The notes beneath the pieces were generated by a model. That model was given only the letters and a program-made list of their open reading frames with translations. It was not told the origin of the DNA and ran no database searches. Shown here in pieces: positions 45,891 to 57,893 of a stretch of 64,000 bases of DNA (the first letter of the stretch is position 1; each line of letters begins with the position of its first letter). Position numbers and translations under genes: made by a program. This stretch comes from Erythroxylum novogranatense. Its lineage: Eukaryota > Streptophyta > Magnoliopsida > Malpighiales > Erythroxylaceae. The stretch spans positions 4,279,001 through 4,343,000 of the forward strand of contig CM057229.1 of NCBI GenBank assembly GCA_029891385.1, given 5' to 3'.

Positions 45891-47837
45891 AAGATTTGGG
45901 GTTGTGAAGCTTATGTGAAGCGTCCAATTGCTGACAAGTTGGCACCCAAATCTAAAAATGTCATTTTGTGCGATATCTTAAGGAAACTAAAGGATATTAC
46001 TTTTACATCCCAGCAGAGAACAAAGTGTTTGTTGCTCGAAATTGTTTTTTCTTAGAGAAGGAATTTTTTTCCAAAGGAAACAGTGGGAGTAAAGTACAAC
46101 TTGAAAAAATTCAAGTTTCACAAAATAACATTGAGCCTGAAAAGGAGATTGAAGCGAGCTCACAAGCTGTTGATGAGCAGTCTTCAACAACATAAGGCTT
46201 ACGTAGATCTGATAGGATTCGTCATGAGCTCGAGAGATATGGATTTCTCCTTACTGATGATGATAATGAGCCCACAACCTATCAAGAAGCTATGGAAAGT
46301 CCAGAATCTGCTAAATGGTTAGAGGCCATGAAAGCAGAGATGCAATCCATGTATGACAATCAAGTTTGGACTTTGATTGATCCGTCTGATGGCTTAAAGA
46401 TCATTGCATGTAAGTGGGTTTTCAAAAAGAAACTCGACATGGATGGAAATGTGCACACTTATAAAGCAAGACTTGTTGCTAAAGGTTATCGACAAGTTCA
46501 TGGAATTGATTTTGATGAGACATTTTCTCCAATGGTCATGATCAAATCCATTAGAATTCTTATTGCCATAGCTGCATACTACGATTATGAGATATGGCAA
46601 ATGGATGTCAAAACGACTTTCCTTAATGGAAACTTACTTGAGGATGTATATATGATACAACCTGAGGGCTTTGTCCATCCTAAGAATTCGGGAAAGGTGT
46701 GCAAGCTTCAAAGATCCATTTATGGATTGAAGCAAGCATCAAGAAGCTGGAATCTTCGTTTTGATGAAGTTGTCAAAGAGTTTGGATTCATCAAGAATGA
46801 AGATGAACCTTGTGTTTACAAAAAGGTTAGTGGGAGTGCTGTTGTCCTTTTAGCTTTATATGTTGATGACATATTGCTCATTGGAAACGATATTCCAACC
46901 TTACAGAGTGTCAAGATTTGGTTAAGGAAACGTTTCTCAATGAAAGACTTAAGTGAGGCTGCCTATGTTTTAGGCATTAAAGATCTATAAAGATAGATCA
47001 AGAAAGCTTATAGGCCTAAGTCAGAGTACATACATAGATAAGATACTGAAAAGGTTCAGTATGTAAGATTCTTAGAGAGGTTTCTTGCCTATGTCACATG
47101 GAATCAAGCTTTCTAAGAAGGATTGTCCTACTTCAGATAAAGAGCTTGAGCGCATGAGTAAGATTCCATATGCATCTGCAATTGGATCTATCATGTATGC
47201 CATGTTATGTACTCGACCTGATGTCTCATATGCTTTGAGCATAACAAGTAGATACCAATCTAATTATGGTGAGAGTCACTGGATACCAGTTAAGAATATC
47301 CATAAATACTTGAGAAGAACTAAGGATATGTTCCTAGTCTATGGAGGACTTGAAGGAGAGCTCGTTGTAAATGGTTACACTGATGCTGGTTTTCAGTCTG
47401 ACATAGATGATTTTAGATCGCAATCAGGTTTTGTGTTCTGTTTGAATGGAGGTGTAGTGAGCTTGAAAAGTTTAAAGCAAGACACTGTTGCTAATTCTAC
47501 AATAGAAGTTGAGTACATTGCTGCCTCGGATGCAGCTAAGGAAGCTGTATGGATCAAGAAGTTCATTACTGAGCTTAGAGTTGTTCCTAGCATTACAAGT
47601 CATATAGACCTTTATTTTGATAATAATGGGGCTATAACACAGGCTAAGGAACCAAACTCGCATCATAGATCCAAACACATACTCAGACGTTTCCATTTAA
47701 TTAGAGAGATCATTGGGAGAGGAGACGTGAAGTTATGCAAAGAGGGTACAGATGACAACATTGTCGATCCACTTACTAAGCCTTTCCACAGCCTAAACAT
47801 GAGAGTCATACGAGGTCTATGGGTATTAGATATCTGA
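45891..47837 (+). pseudogene. Copia reverse transcriptase and RNase H, frameshifted
   Basis: The RT part (46292-46990) has VFKKKLDMDG, ARLVAKGYRQ, the QMDVKTTFLNG block and the catalytic YVDDILLIGND. It frameshifts at about 46985 and 47084. RNase H (47085-47837) retains GYTDAGFQSDIDDFRSQSG, SKQ-type and YFDNNGAI motifs and ends LTKPF. The sequences are closest, from memory, to Angela/BARE and Tork relatives. Activity as encoded is not possible. Confidence 0.85.
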
Positions 47838-47865
47838 ACGATTAGGCCTAGTACAAGTGGGAGAT

Positions 47866-49282
47866 TGTTAGTAGTGTGCCCTAGGCCCATGGATATTTCT
47901 GAATAATGTATAAGCATTATGACTTGTTAATAATATATTATGAGGTATTCCTTTCCTATATGCATGTATTTTGTTTATGTAATGTGATTTACATTCCATG
48001 AATAGTATTAGACTTATGTCATCAAGTATGTGACTTGATAGTAAAACCATAAGCGTTATAACACTATTCTAGACTGTCCCTGGTCGATCATTATTGGTTG
48101 AACAATAATGAATTAAGACTAGTATTTGTTATGATTGATGATCACGTTTTACTGATCATGGATATGAGATATCAAATCAGAAACATAGATATATGTTAGA
48201 GAACATATATTGGACCGACCCACATAAAGAATACTACATGGTTTCATGTCATTAGTGATTCTTTATATGGTTTGACTTTAGTCCTTTGACCTGAAGTCAT
48301 CATGGTTCCCTACATGAGGAATTTGGTGTTTTGATATTAGACTAAGTTATTTTTAACTGAATAACAAATAGTCTTATGTTGGACACTAAATGAATCATGC
48401 GGAGGGATGTGAATGACGTAGATGAGATTTGTACCTCTCTTAAATGAGAGAGATATCATTTGGGCCTCTTGACAAGTGTGACTGAAGAAATGCATGGCCG
48501 TGCTCAAATGAATTAATGAAGAGTCATCAATTTCATTTGTTATAATCAGTCAACTTGGGGATCAAGAAACTATGATTAATCAAAGGTTGACATGTACCAT
48601 GCCTTGTGATTAATCTTGATATCGTGTTACAAAAGGACTGAGCCTATAATCATAGTTACAGGTTAAATCGGATTATCGATCCTCATTTGATTTGGGTAGT
48701 CATAATGTCTTGCTAGAGGCCGCTTATGAATTATGGGCCTTGAAGTGTGATCAAGCCCATTGCCAACATCAAATGAGCCTACAGGGTAGCACACAAAGAG
48801 TAATGTGATCTGGGCTTATTCTCTTGGGCCTAATTTATTAGGTATTGAATAAATATATTTAGATATATTTATTGGGCTAGATTGAATTAAGTTGTCGGAC
48901 TTTTATTATATAAGATATAATGGGCGGAAACTTATTGGGGCCTCAATGGGATTAGGGTTTCTCTATTTATAGAGAAGCTTAGGTCTCAAAAGAGAGGTGA
49001 CAAAACCCTAGCCGCCATCCGAGAGGAAAACCGTGCGGCGTTCAGAAAGGAGTTTCAGGACGTGCTAGAACACCACAGCCGCAACCCGAATCGTGCATAC
49101 TCGTGTGGATACCGGTAGAGAGCATTCGCGTTTGCATTGTCTTGGAATCCGTAAAAGAAGCAACCAATTCACAGAAATAAGGTATTTTCGCACATCCTTG
49201 GTATTTTCGATTATACTTCATGTTGTTGTATGGTCTTTTTCCGCAGTGTATTGTGAATACTCAGACCGTACGCGATCCAACA
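47866..49282 (+). repeat. Copia 3' LTR, 1417 bp
   Basis: Follows GTACAAGTGGGAGAT. Ends GATCCAACA and is followed by the duplication aatac. Confidence 0.9.
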
Positions 49283-49287
49283 AATAC

Positions 49288-49728
49288 TTGTGAGTAGCCT
49301 TTGTTCTTTTTACCTCACCTTAACCTAAACCCCATTACAACCCTTAATAAAAGCCCTTTTGATCTATGAAGGCATGTACTCTATGTAGTGAAAAATATGT
49401 GAATTTGCAAGCCTATGGTAGTGTAATTTCTTATAGGAAGTTTTGAGTGAAACACAACCCTTATACACTTGAGCGACATGAGTGAATATCGTGAGGAAAG
49501 TTCATTTAAATTTTGTGCTTGCTTTTGATGAAAGATATCTACCTTTGATTTTGTTTATGTGCATTGATGAAAATATTGTGATACGTGTTATCGCTTGATA
49601 CTCGAGTTTGTCGAATTTTAAGGGATTGCAAACACTTGATTTTCGTTGAAAATAAAATGACAGAATACGTTGATTGTGACCTAAGTAAGTTGCTTGAGGA
49701 CAAGCAACAATTCAAGTGTGGGGGGTGT
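49288..49728 (+). other. Athila 3' untranslated region, last part
   Basis: Non-coding. Ends with GAGGACAAGCAACAATTC and the polypurine tract AAGTGTGGGGGGTGT directly before the 3' LTR. Confidence 0.75.
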
Positions 49729-51922
49729 TGTTAATGGACATTTTTATATTAATTTTTGATACATAATTCACTACATTATTGTCCATTTAATATTTAAATT
49801 TCACTAATTAAAAGTTATTTGTTTTAATTTTAGGCACATATTGGATTTGGACAATGAGGACAAAAAGTCACAAATTGGGAGCTCTTTACACCTACCAAAT
49901 TAAGTTTGGCTTGGCATAAAAAAATTGTTAGAAGGCATGAAGTTAGTAGGCGGTGAAGGAGAGAAGATTTCAGAAGACTTTTGAATCTAGAGATTATTTG
50001 TGGTGGCACAGACAATGAAGGAAGAAAGCAGATGAAGACAACAAATTTAGAGACTATAAAAGGATTTGTATGTTGTGTGTGAGGCGTGAAGAAAACAAAA
50101 GAAAAACAACAAGAGATGGGCTGCATTGGTGGTGAATAAGCTGGTAAAGGTGGACCAAATAATTGTCATGTCAAGACATAAGAGGAAAGGAAAGCAAGTG
50201 GGGGCTGCCTCACAAAAGAAAAACAACAAGAGATGGGCTGCGTTGGTGATGAATAAGCTGGCAAAGGTGGACCAAATAATTGTCATGTCAAGACATAAGA
50301 GGAAAGGAAAGCAAGTGGGGGCTGGGGCATGCGTAAAGTTATGGGCTGTGTGGAAAGAAGAGGAAAAAAAACAAAGAACAAAAGGAAAGGAGATCACATT
50401 AGTAGTGGGGGGATGGAGAATAACGAGACGTGAACATTTTTTTTGCTGCTAGCTGGAAAACGAAAAGACGGGAGCTTTATTATTTTTTCTCATGGCAACA
50501 CCAACAACCCGGATTCACTGAACACTCCAAAACTCACGTTGCAGCTGGTATTGGTTGGAAAAAAAAAATAATAACAGTGAAGAGTGAAGACATCTAGTTG
50601 GAGAGCCCTTTGAAGAGTGAAGACAGCTGATTGGAGAGCTCTTCCATCACTCACGTGAGAGACCACCACTCACATACACTTTGCAGTCACAAACGTTGAG
50701 GCTGGTGGTTGAAATAAAAGGAACGTGAGGCAAGCTTGAGCTGGGGAGGGAGAGGCATGATCTGGTGAGTTGAAGAAGAGCAACGTTACATGACCATTAA
50801 GGATACTCTTCACTCACGTTGATGAAGCAGATGGTGGACATGAAATGAAGCTGTTACGTTGAAGAAAACTGAAGTAGCTAGTTGTATAAAAAAGAAAACG
50901 TGAGCTGGTGGAGGCCAAAGGAGACGCTAGCAGCAGGAGAAGGAAAGCAACGTGGAAGCAAGTGACTATGGAGTGAATCAGCTGGGTGTCCTCAGACAAC
51001 GAAGCTACTGGTGGTTTAAAGGAAAACAAGCAGGAGGTGGCGTTAATGGAGAGCTGAATGGGAGGAGCACGTTGCAGCTGTGGGAGAAGAGAGACACCCC
51101 CTTGATTATCATCAAAACGTTACACACTTCAAGGCTTCACTCACTCACGTTAAAGACAAGTAGGAGGTGGCAGAAGCAAAACGTTGGAGCTAGCTGCTTG
51201 TGAAAAGGGAGAGACGTTGAAGACTCTTACATGCAGCAAGACACGTTGAACTAACAGCTGGTGGTATAACTTTGAGTTGCTGTTGGAGGGATGGACGTGA
51301 GTAGCTGTGGCAAGAGAAAAACAATTGAAGCAACTGGTGGAAAGGCTGAAAAACGACGCACACACAAAGAGAGGAAGACACGTAGCTGCTGGGTTTAAAG
51401 GACAGCGTGAGCAGCTACAGAAACAAGAGAAGGGGGTGTTTTAAATTTGTTTTCTTTATTTTATTTCTTATTTATTTTAATTGTGTGAATTTAATCAATG
51501 CAAACATATATTATGACCATGATTTATGTTACATTGATAAACATGTGTGAGTAAATTTTTCTTTCCGGTTAAGGTTAAGATTGATATTGGATTTGGATAA
51601 TTTTGTGGTATTGATTTTTGCTTGATTAAATGCATATTTAGTCTTAATTTAGTTTGATCACCTAGATTAAGACCTTAGATGATTGAATGCCACAACCAAT
51701 GAGATTTAATTTATCAAAAAATTAATCAAGCGACATACTTGAGACTAAGTGTAGACCAACCTTAGGATCTTGTGTGAGGATACCTAGAATTAACGAACTT
51801 AATTTTAGATTTCTTGTATTTAATGTCTTTTATTCCGAATTTTCTACGGACCAAGTAGTGACTCGGATTTAGAAGAGAAGGGAACACCATGAACATTAGG
51901 TTTGACTTGCTTAAGTGAAGGA
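49729..51922 (+). repeat. Athila 3' LTR, first segment
   Basis: Collinear with 23508-25705 of the 5' LTR. Interrupted at AAGGA (51918-51922) by a SIRE-like element. Confidence 0.9.
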
Positions 51923-52888
51923 TGTTAAGTCAGAATGACTTTACATATAAATGATTTTGATGTATAACAAATATAGTAAGATCAAAAACAAAAAAAAAAA
52001 AGCGATGCGATTTAAGTCCGAAGGCATTTAAGTTTGAATAAATGAGACAAGGAGATGACGAAGTTGCAAGGCGTCGATCAAACATGCACGAAGTTTGTAA
52101 ATCAACCTGACGCAGATGACACAAGACAATAAAGACAAAGACACAAATGTAGATCTGACGCAGAAAGCAAAGCAGACGCAGATGCACGGGCCTTAAGCGA
52201 AAGCGACGAAACGCAGAAAAAAAGCAGACGCAAGAGAGTCGATTCGAGTTAATTCTGTAACTCAACTGATTAACCGTTTCTTTAAAGATTAAAGATTCAA
52301 GATTCAAGAATCAAGAAGCAGTTACAGACGAAGGCTATAACTACAAGTCGAAGTCAAAGACTGAAGGGTTAGCTATTTTTGAGAAAAATTACACAAAGTG
52401 AAAAAACGATTAAGTGCGAATTAGCTGAATGCTATCTTACTGTAACAAAGTGTTCAAATACTTTTCTGAAAAGAAAGAGTTGTACAGATAGCCTACAGAG
52501 GCTAAGTGTAAAAGAATACTGGTGTAGAGACCTGAAGAGGCTCGTGAAAGAATACTTGTAAAGTTTGAAGAGATAGTGAAATCTCGGAAGAAACTCGAGG
52601 ATCGGGCGTAGCCCACGGTTTGGGGTGAACCGGGATAAATCATGCGTGTCTACTACTCTCACTCTCTATCTCACTTTTAGTTCAAAGTTGATCTTTATTT
52701 ACTATTCATATACTTAGCATTGAAAAGTTTTGATCAATCAGGATTAATAAGAATTCTGTAAAGAATTTTTATTTCTAACAAGTAATTCGAAAAAGATATT
52801 CAAAAAGGGGAATACACAATTCAACCCCCCCTTCTCGTGCATTCTATTATCATTTTATAAGTGTTGTATTAATTTGTGATTCACTTTT
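51923..52888 (+). repeat. SIRE-like 5' LTR
   Basis: About 966 bp. Its last part matches 58921-59108. The terminal dinucleotide is TT where the 3' LTR has CA. It contains a GACGCAGA-rich stretch at 52090-52230. Confidence 0.75.
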
Positions 52889-52899
52889 GGTATCAAAGC
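52888..52899 (+). other. SIRE-like primer-binding site
   Basis: TGGTATCAAAGC, one mismatch from the initiator tRNA-Met complement TGGTATCAGAGC. Confidence 0.75.
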
Positions 52900-52942
52900 T
52901 TGGTATCCAAGAATCACTTTGGCGAAGTGTGGATTAAAGATA

Positions 52943-54670
52943 ATGGCGGAGTCACATGTATACATCGCTGAAGGAGCCTCAGTCACTAGACCTCCAGCAT
53001 TCAATGGAGAAGACTACCATTACTGGAAAGATAGAATGCGGTTATTCATCGAATCTACACATGTAGACCTTTGGGAAGTAATAGAGAACGGACCCTATAT
53101 ACCTGTAGATGACGAAGGTAGTTCTATTCCACGAAGTAGATGGACGACTGATCAGAAAGCAAGAATACAACTGAATTCAAAGGCGAAATTCTTCTTAACA
53201 TGTGCCCTAAGCAGAAGCGAATACGACAAAGTGCATGGTTGCGACACTGCAAAAGAGATGTGGGACACATTGTCCATTGCTCATGAAGGCACTAGTCAAG
53301 TTAAAGAATCCAAGATAAGTATTCTTGTACATCAATATGAGCTTTTCAGGATGGAAGATGAAGAATCTATTGATCAAATGTTTGGAAGATTTCAAACAAT
53401 TGTCAATGGATTAAAAGCTCTTGGAAGGACTTACAATAACCAAGATCATGTTCGAAAGATCCTAAGAAGTCTTCCTAAGAGATGGAGACCTAAAGTAACT
53501 GCAGTGCAAGAAGCAAAAGACTTGAGCGTGCTGAAGCTAGATGAGTTGCTGGGATCCTTGAAGATTCATGAAGTAGAACTCAATGCTGAAGACAAGCCCA
53601 AGCGAGACAAGTCAATAGCACTGAAGGCCGGACAGAAGAATCATAAGACTCAAAGAAGGAGGAAGTCATCGAAGGCATTGAAGATTGAAGAATCAAAGGA
53701 TGATAACTCCAGCCAATCTGAATCAGAGTCAAGTGATGAAGATGACGAATTATCTTTCATTTCCAGAAAGATAAGACGTATATGGAAAAAGAAGCCCAGA
53801 AGTAATCAGACATTCAGAAAGAATGGAAAAGATGAAGCCAAGCTAGAAAAGTCTTCTATCATTTGCTACGAGTGCAATCAGCCTGGACACTACAAGTCAG
53901 AATGCCCTACTCTCAAGAAGAAACCTAAGAAGAGTAAAGAAGGCAAGAAAAGCATGATGGCAACATGGGAGGATCTAGATTCATCTGAATCAGATACAGG
54001 CTCCGAGTCATCAGAACATGCAAACATTTGCCTAATGGCTGAAGAAGATAGTGATGAGGAGGTAAAATCCGATTATGATAACTTGCATGATGCATATTCA
54101 GAATTGTTAGAAGATTCTCATGCTATTCTGAAACAATACAAGCTGTTGAAGAAAAAGTATGCAGAGAATATTAAACATGCTGAAAAAATAGAGAGAGAAA
54201 ATATTTGCTTAAAAAAGGAGTTAGAAGTTAAAAGGAAACTTGTAGACAGATCAGATGAGATTAATCAGCTTAAGCTAAGGATCAAGAATCTATCAGCTGA
54301 TCTAGCTACTTTTACTGAGAGTACAAAGAAAATGAATGATATGCTAGGAAAATGTAGACATCCTAGTGATAAGATTGGTTTAGGGTTTTCTGGAAACAAT
54401 ACTCAGTCTCGTAATAAATTTGTCTCTCAAAAAGGAAGAAATAGGACAACACATTTTAATCAACGTCCGAGTAATATGCATTATAGATTACAACATGTGC
54501 ATACTACTAACCATAAAGGACCCAAGAAAATTTGGGTACCAAGAAATAAAATAGTTTCTCCTGCAGATATCCTTCCTTGGAAGATACGGCAAGCACCATT
54601 GGTATTTAGACAGTGGATGCTCGCGACACATGACGGGAAGAAGGTCTATGTTCCTAGACCTTCAGTATAA
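52943..54670 (+). CDS. SIRE-like Gag, 575 codons
   Basis: The ATG at 52943 (MAESHVYIAEGASV) is chosen because SIRE gags begin shortly after the primer site; an in-frame reading extends slightly upstream without an ATG. Order is the UBN2/gag core with FNGEDYHYWKDRMRLFIES and MWDTLSIAHEGT (residues 20-190), a basic-acidic linker, the zinc knuckle CYECNQPGHYKSEC (about residue 315), an acidic stretch, and a long coiled coil from about 375 to 475. It then has the SIRE tail GPKKIWVPRNKIVS. The last 20 or so residues run out of frame across the protease start. Gag would form the particle. It is the best preserved element ORF here. Confidence 0.85.
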   Translation: MAESHVYIAEGASVTRPPAFNGEDYHYWKDRMRLFIESTHVDLWEVIENGPYIPVDDEGSSIPRSRWTTDQKARIQLNSKAKFFLTCALSRSEYDKVHGCDTAKEMWDTLSIAHEGTSQVKESKISILVHQYELFRMEDEESIDQMFGRFQTIVNGLKALGRTYNNQDHVRKILRSLPKRWRPKVTAVQEAKDLSVLKLDELLGSLKIHEVELNAEDKPKRDKSIALKAGQKNHKTQRRRKSSKALKIEESKDDNSSQSESESSDEDDELSFISRKIRRIWKKKPRSNQTFRKNGKDEAKLEKSSIICYECNQPGHYKSECPTLKKKPKKSKEGKKSMMATWEDLDSSESDTGSESSEHANICLMAEEDSDEEVKSDYDNLHDAYSELLEDSHAILKQYKLLKKKYAENIKHAEKIERENICLKKELEVKRKLVDRSDEINQLKLRIKNLSADLATFTESTKKMNDMLGKCRHPSDKIGLGFSGNNTQSRNKFVSQKGRNRTTHFNQRPSNMHYRLQHVHTTNHKGPKKIWVPRNKIVSPADILPWKIRQAPLVFRQWMLATHDGKKVYVPRPSV

Positions 54671-55868
54671 GAAGGGAGGATCAGTAACTTTCGGAGACAA
54701 CCGGTGAGGCAAAATCATTGGAATCGGAAAATAGGTAAAGATTCCTTTGCATGCATAAATAATGTACTGCTTGTTGATGGTCTAAAGCATAACTTGATTA
54801 GTGTGAGTCAGTTGTGTGATTCTGGTTTCACAGTTACATTCAATCAAAATCTTTGTGAAGTCAGAAACAAAGATGGGTCTATACTTTTCTCTGCCAAGAG
54901 AAGAAACAACCTTTACAAAATCAATTTAGAAGATTTTCAAAGTCAAAATATTTCATGTTTTCTATCTTCTGAAGAAGAAAGACTAATCTGGCATAAAAAG
55001 CTAGGTCATGTCTCTTTGAAACATATTTCAAAATTAGTAAAACATGATTTGGTAAGAGGTTTACCAAAAATAAGTTTTGACAAAGAATTTTTCTGTGAAA
55101 ATTGTTTGAAAGGAAAACAAGTTAAAACCTCTTTCTCTTCTAAAAGTTTTGTAACGTCTTCAAGACCTTTAGAACTATTACATATGGATTTATTTGGTCC
55201 TACAAGGACATTAAGTCTTGGCAGAAAGAAATATGGATTTGTCATTGTTGATGACTTTACTCGATTTTGTTGGATATTATTTTTATCACACAAAGATGAG
55301 TCCTTTAAGTGCTTTAGAACTCTATCCAGAAAGTTACAGAACGAAAAAGGAATGTCCATTGCTAGTATCAGGAGTGATCATGGTGGAGAGTTTGAAAATG
55401 AGAAGTTTAGAGTTTTCTGTGAAGAGAATGGAATTTCCCACAACTTCGGCCCTAGAACTCCACAACAGAATGGAGTTGTTGAGAGAAAGAATAGGGCGAT
55501 TCAAGAGATGGCAAGGGCCATGCTATGTGAGACGAATCTTCCTAAGTATTTTCAAGCGTAAGCGTGAACACAAGATGCTATATTCAGAACAGGATCTTGT
55601 TGCGACCTATGTTGAAGAAAACTCCTTACGAGTTATGGAATGGAAGAAGACCAAGCATTTCATACTTTCATCCATTTTGGTGAAAATGTTCCATTCTGAA
55701 TACGAAAGAGCTGTTGGATAAATTCGACTCGAAGACCTATCCAGGAATCTTTCTAGGCTACTCATCATCGTCTAAGGCTTTTCGAGTTTACAACTTGATT
55801 TCAAAGATATTGAAGAGACAATTCATGTCAAGTTTGATGATAGTTCTCAATCCCATAAGGAGGATGAC
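54600..55868 (+). pseudogene. SIRE-like protease and integrase, frameshifted
   Basis: The protease active-site block WYLDSGCSRHMTG is readable at 54600 in a different frame from gag and overlaps its end. After a TGA and a lost base near 54710, the frame from 54704 gives INNVLLVDGLKHNLISVSQL, the GAG-pre-integrase motif LIWHKKLGHVSLKHISKL, CENCLKGKQ and the core HMDLFGPTRT, IRSDHGGEFENEKF and PQQNGVVERKNR. Thus D, D and E are all present. A stop at 55559 and further frame changes to 55868 follow. Its roles would be polyprotein cleavage and integration. Confidence 0.85.
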
Positions 55869-57633
55869 ATGGAGATTGAAGGTCCTTCAAAGAACCTAGA
55901 TGATGCCTTAGAAACTCCCTCGTTAGACACTCATGAGGATAAGATTGAAGATATTCCAGAAACTATAGAACTAAGACGAGATTGGAAGTATAAAAGTTCT
56001 CATCCAGAAGAGTTAATTATCGGTGAGACCTCAGAAGGAGTTAGGACAAGGTCCAGATTCAGACGAGAAGCTAATGTAGCTTTTATCTCTGAAGTAGAAC
56101 CTAAGAAGGTTGAGGAAGCTCTTCAAGACGAAGCTTGGGTGTTAGCCATGCAAGAAGAGCTGAACCAATTCATAAGGAATAACGTCTGGTCCTTAGTTCC
56201 AAAACCTCCTAAGAAATCTATTATTAGAACCAGATGGGTTTTCAAGAATAAGCTAGACGAATAAAGAAGAGTGAGTCGTAACAATGCCAGATTAGTAGCA
56301 CAAGGCTACAATCAGCAAGAAGGAATAGACTACAATGAAACATATGCTCCAGTAGCGAGACTTGAAGCTATAAGGATTTTGTTGGCATATGCAATTTGTC
56401 ACGAAATAAAGTTGTTTCAGATGGATGTTAAGAGTGCATTTCTGAATGGCTTTATAGAAGAAGAAGTCTATGTGAAACAACCTCCTGGCTTTGAAGATGT
56501 TAAAAATCCAGATCATGTCTATAGACTTCACAAAGCCTTATACGGCCTGAAGCAAGCTCCCAGAGCTTGGTATGATCGTCTGAGTACTTTCTTAATAGAA
56601 AATGGTTTCAGCAGAGGTCAAATTGATAAGACGCTCTTCAGAAAAAGTTCTCAGAATGATTTTATCTTAGTACAGATTTACGTTGATGATATCATATTTG
56701 GTGCTACTTCAAAAGGGTTATGCTTGAAGTTTGAGAGTCTAATGAAAAGAGAATTTGAAATGAGTATGATGGGTGAATTAAAGTTCTTTCTTGGGTTGCA
56801 AATTAAGCAGACTAAAGAGAAGATCTTCATTCATCAACAGAAGTATGTGAAAGAGCTGTTGAATAAGTTTGACATGAATAATGTGAAGCCAATGGCAACT
56901 CCGATGCATCCTTCAAACCTTTTGTCGAAAGACGAACTTGGTAAGAAGGTGGATCAAACCCTATATAGAGGGATGATTGGTTCTTTATTGTATCTTCTGA
57001 CAAGTAGACACGATATTTTGTTCGGTGTATGCTTGTGTGCAAGATTTCAAGCCGATCCTAGAGAGTCTCATTTTACTGCTGTTAAAAGAATTTTGAGATA
57101 TCTCGCAGGTACTACTGATCTTTGCTTAATGTTTGAGAAAGGTAAAGATTTCAGGTTAATCGGATATTGTGATGCGGACTATCTGGGAGATAGAATCGAA
57201 AGAAAGAGCACAAGTGGAGGATGTCACTTTCTTGGAGGAAATCTAGTCTCTGGTCAAGCAAGAGACAAAGCTCAATTGCTCTATCAACCATTGAAGGAGA
57301 ATACATGTCTGCCATGAAGTTGTCGTTCTCACAGACGCCGTGGATCAAGTATCACTTGAAGACTATTCAGATTAAGGAGGAGGAGATTCCAATTTATTGC
57401 GACAACACCAAAGGTAATAAATCACAAAGAATCAATTGACATTCCGAGTAAAGCATATAGAAGTCAGACATCATTTCCTGAGAGACTACGTTCAGAGAAA
57501 GGTGGTGCTTCTAAAGTTCGTTGAAACAGAGCTTCAATGGGCGGACATCTTCACTAAACCACTGAGTGAAGAACGTTTTCAGAAGATAAGACGCAATCTC
57601 AATATGGTGATGCTAAATGAGCAGTTAGGATAA
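55869..57633 (+). pseudogene. SIRE-like reverse transcriptase and RNase H
   Basis: RT begins with EALQDEAWVLAMQEELNQF, has a TAA at 56262, then ARLVAQGYNQQEGIDYNETY, QMDVKSAFLNGFIEEEVYVK, LYGLKQAPRAWYDRL and the catalytic YVDDIIFGAT. RNase H shows GYCDADYLGDRIERKSTSGG, then a frameshift near 57240, IYCDNTKGN, and ends DIFTKPLSEERFQ at about 57580. Only a few changes separate it from an open frame, so the insertion is probably not very old. Confidence 0.87.
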
Positions 57634-57893
57634 CGTGAGAAACTAATGACGTTATACACAGTGAGTTACAGCTGGTAACTTCTCTCATAAGGAAGATTTT
57701 TGGAGGGAAATATCTGATAAACTCGAGGTTCTTAATGATTCGAGAACCCATTAGTCTATAACCCTATAAGTAGACTGAGATGAGTTTATAGCAGTCTTCT
57801 CATCATCTCCTAACGGTTCATTTCTACTTTACCAATTCTCTCAAAATCTTCTCACTCAAAAGTTTTTTAGAAGATAATCTTTCACTCTATACA

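Larger units (their letters stand above)
41602..49282 (+). mobile_element. Ty1/copia retrotransposon, Angela/Tork-like
   Basis: LTRs at 41602-43020 and 47866-49282, ends TGTTAGTAG ... GATCCAACA, flanked by the duplication aatac (41597-41601, 49283-49287). A tRNA-iMet-type primer site TGGTATCAGAGC lies at 43022-43033 and a polypurine tract AAGTGGGAGAT ends at 47865. Gene order integrase then reverse transcriptase is copia-type. The protease and the end of gag are deleted and every ORF is broken, so it is defective. Confidence 0.92.
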
